From: Acetobacteraceae bacterium
GTDB taxonomy: Bacteria > Pseudomonadota > Alphaproteobacteria > Acetobacterales > Acetobacteraceae
Reading direction: 5' to 3'
Assembly: GCA_947446625.1 (NCBI GenBank)
Contig: CANFIE010000233.1
Span: 1-6,450 of the forward strand
Length of the DNA: 6,450 bases
Shown: positions 6,217 to 6,450 of the stretch, in pieces
Layout: each line of letters starts with the position of its first letter
Numbering within the stretch: position 1 is the first letter of the stretch
Made by a program: the position numbers and the translations under genes
The notes under the pieces: model-generated
Seen by the model: only the letters and a program-made list of their open reading frames with translations
What the model was told of the DNA's origin: nothing
Database searches by the model: none

Positions 6217-6245
6217 AAAAAAGGCCGCCAGGGAGTGGCGGCCTT
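6217..6245 (-). terminator. Intrinsic terminator of the trp attenuator (segments 3:4)
   Basis: On the minus strand AAGGCCGCC (6245-6237) and GGCGGCCTT (6229-6221) form a perfect nine-base stem over the loop ACTCCCT. The stem runs directly into six T's (6222-6217). This is a canonical Rho-independent terminator for leftward transcription. It lies about 100 bases after the SDR stop but just 10 bases after the leader-peptide stop, and 67 bases before the small ORF. That position fits an attenuator controlling the trp genes better than a simple end for the SDR gene, although it would do both. Confidence 0.88.
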
Positions 6246-6296
6246 GTGGGGATTGCTACGTGCGCAATGCCAGGACCGCCGGTGCATACCAGCGGT
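6237..6296 (-). promoter_or_regulatory. Pause hairpin and antiterminator of the trp attenuator (segments 1, 2 and 3)
   Basis: Segment 1 (ACCGCTGGT, 6296-6288) pairs with segment 2 (ACCGGCGGT, 6283-6275) over the loop ATGC: nine pairs with one G-U. Segment 1 covers the second Trp codon and abuts the first. Segment 2 can instead pair with segment 3: GGCGGTC (6280-6274) with GGCCGCC (6243-6237), seven pairs with one G-U, extendable after one mismatch. The segment 2:3 pairing would consume the 5' arm of the terminator. A ribosome stalled at the first Trp codon would cover segment 1 and favour antitermination; free translation would allow the terminator. The pairings were worked out by eye, without folding energies. 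Confidence 0.75.
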
Positions 6297-6330
6297 ACCA
6301 AAATCGCGCGACGGGCAAGGTGCTGACCAT
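6256..6330 (-). CDS. trpL: Trp leader peptide (24 aa)
   Basis: The ORF runs from ATG 6330-6328 to TAG 6258-6256. It encodes 24 residues: MVSTLPVAR, then FWYRWY (10-15), then APAVLALRT. Two Trp codons (6300-6298 and 6291-6289) are three codons apart, inside a run of five aromatic residues in six. They lie exactly on segment 1 of the attenuator stem. The role would be to sense charged tRNA-Trp (perhaps also Tyr or Phe) and set read-through into the trp genes. No Shine-Dalgarno precedes the ATG. Translation may begin on a leaderless transcript, as described for the rhizobial trp leader, or by re-initiation after the SDR stop 13 bases upstream. No clear promoter was found just before it. Confidence 0.75.
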   Translation of the reverse strand: MVSTLPVARFWYRWYAPAVLALRT

Positions 6331-6343
6331 GGCGCAGAGCGTA

Positions 6344-6450
6344 TCAGTATCCGGGCCGGGGCGCCAGTTCCATCATCACCTGGTCGACGCCGCCATCCAC
6401 CAGGATTTCGGCGCCGGTGACGTAGTCGGCGCGGTGGCTGGCGAGGAAGA
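6344..6450 (-). CDS. Short-chain dehydrogenase/reductase (SDR), C-terminal end only
   Basis: The frame read leftward from the window edge ends at TGA 6346-6344 and gives 34 complete codons starting FLASHRADYVTGAEILVDGG. The pattern of Ala-Ser, then Y-V-T-G, then a short spacer and VDGG is the usual C-terminal end of classical SDR enzymes (NAD(P)-dependent oxidoreductases with a Rossmann fold). The catalytic Tyr-x-x-x-Lys and the cofactor-binding Gly-rich motif lie outside the window, so substrate and cofactor cannot be inferred. The trp leader ATG lies 13 bases after its stop on the same strand. The trp transcript may therefore start inside this gene or read through from it. Confidence 0.85.
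   Translation of the reverse strand, partial: FLASHRADYVTGAEILVDGGVDQVMMELAPRPGY

Noticed and set aside
6217..6245. Terminator as only the 3' end of the SDR gene
   Set aside because: It is about 100 bases past the SDR stop, and the leader peptide with Trp codons and both alternative pairings fill that gap exactly, so an attenuator explains more.
5994..6287. A 97-codon minus-strand ORF spanning the attenuator and small ORF
   Set aside because: It runs through the terminator, overlaps trpL and the small ORF in another frame, has no ribosome site, and has an Arg/Pro-rich composition typical of a GC-rich shadow frame.

Overview
This is a GC-rich chromosomal segment from an alphaproteobacterium. 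The gene order (trpG-trpD-trpC-moaC-moeA-lexA with a convergent comEC) and a GTTC-N7-GTTC LexA operator in front of lexA both fit that class. The style of the proteins suggests Rhodospirillales, perhaps an Acetobacteraceae/Roseomonas-like organism, but the family-level guess is weak.

Layout from left to right: the 3' end of comEC (+, DNA-uptake channel) runs to 909 and meets lexA (-, 919-1647) tail to tail, 9 bases apart. Upstream of lexA is an AT-richer control region (about 1690-1790) with a sigma70-like promoter, a perfect LexA box over its -10 element, a near-match second box, and a perfect DnaA-box 9-mer. A hairpin-rich, very GC-rich spacer (about 1811-1890) follows. It separates this region from a long minus-strand operon that reads right to left: trpL leader peptide, attenuator, an unnamed 44-codon ORF, trpG, trpD, trpC, moaC, moeA. 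The right edge holds the last 34 codons of a short-chain dehydrogenase/reductase gene on the same strand.

The operon has two jobs. TrpG, TrpD and TrpC carry out the early steps of tryptophan synthesis from chorismate (TrpE, TrpF and TrpBA are not in the window). MoaC and MoeA act in molybdenum-cofactor synthesis. Every junction from the small ORF to moeA overlaps (ATGA, GTGA, ATGA, 11 nt, TGATG), so translation is probably coupled along the whole chain.

The most interesting part is 6016-6330, which would look like an empty 324-base gap if only long ORFs were annotated. It contains an apparently complete ribosome-mediated attenuator: a 24-residue leader peptide with the cluster Phe-Trp-Tyr-Arg-Trp-Tyr, a hairpin over the Trp codons, a competing antiterminator pairing, and an intrinsic terminator with six U residues. 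After it comes a proline-rich small ORF with a good Shine-Dalgarno, whose stop overlaps the trpG start. The remaining genes are ordinary and well conserved.
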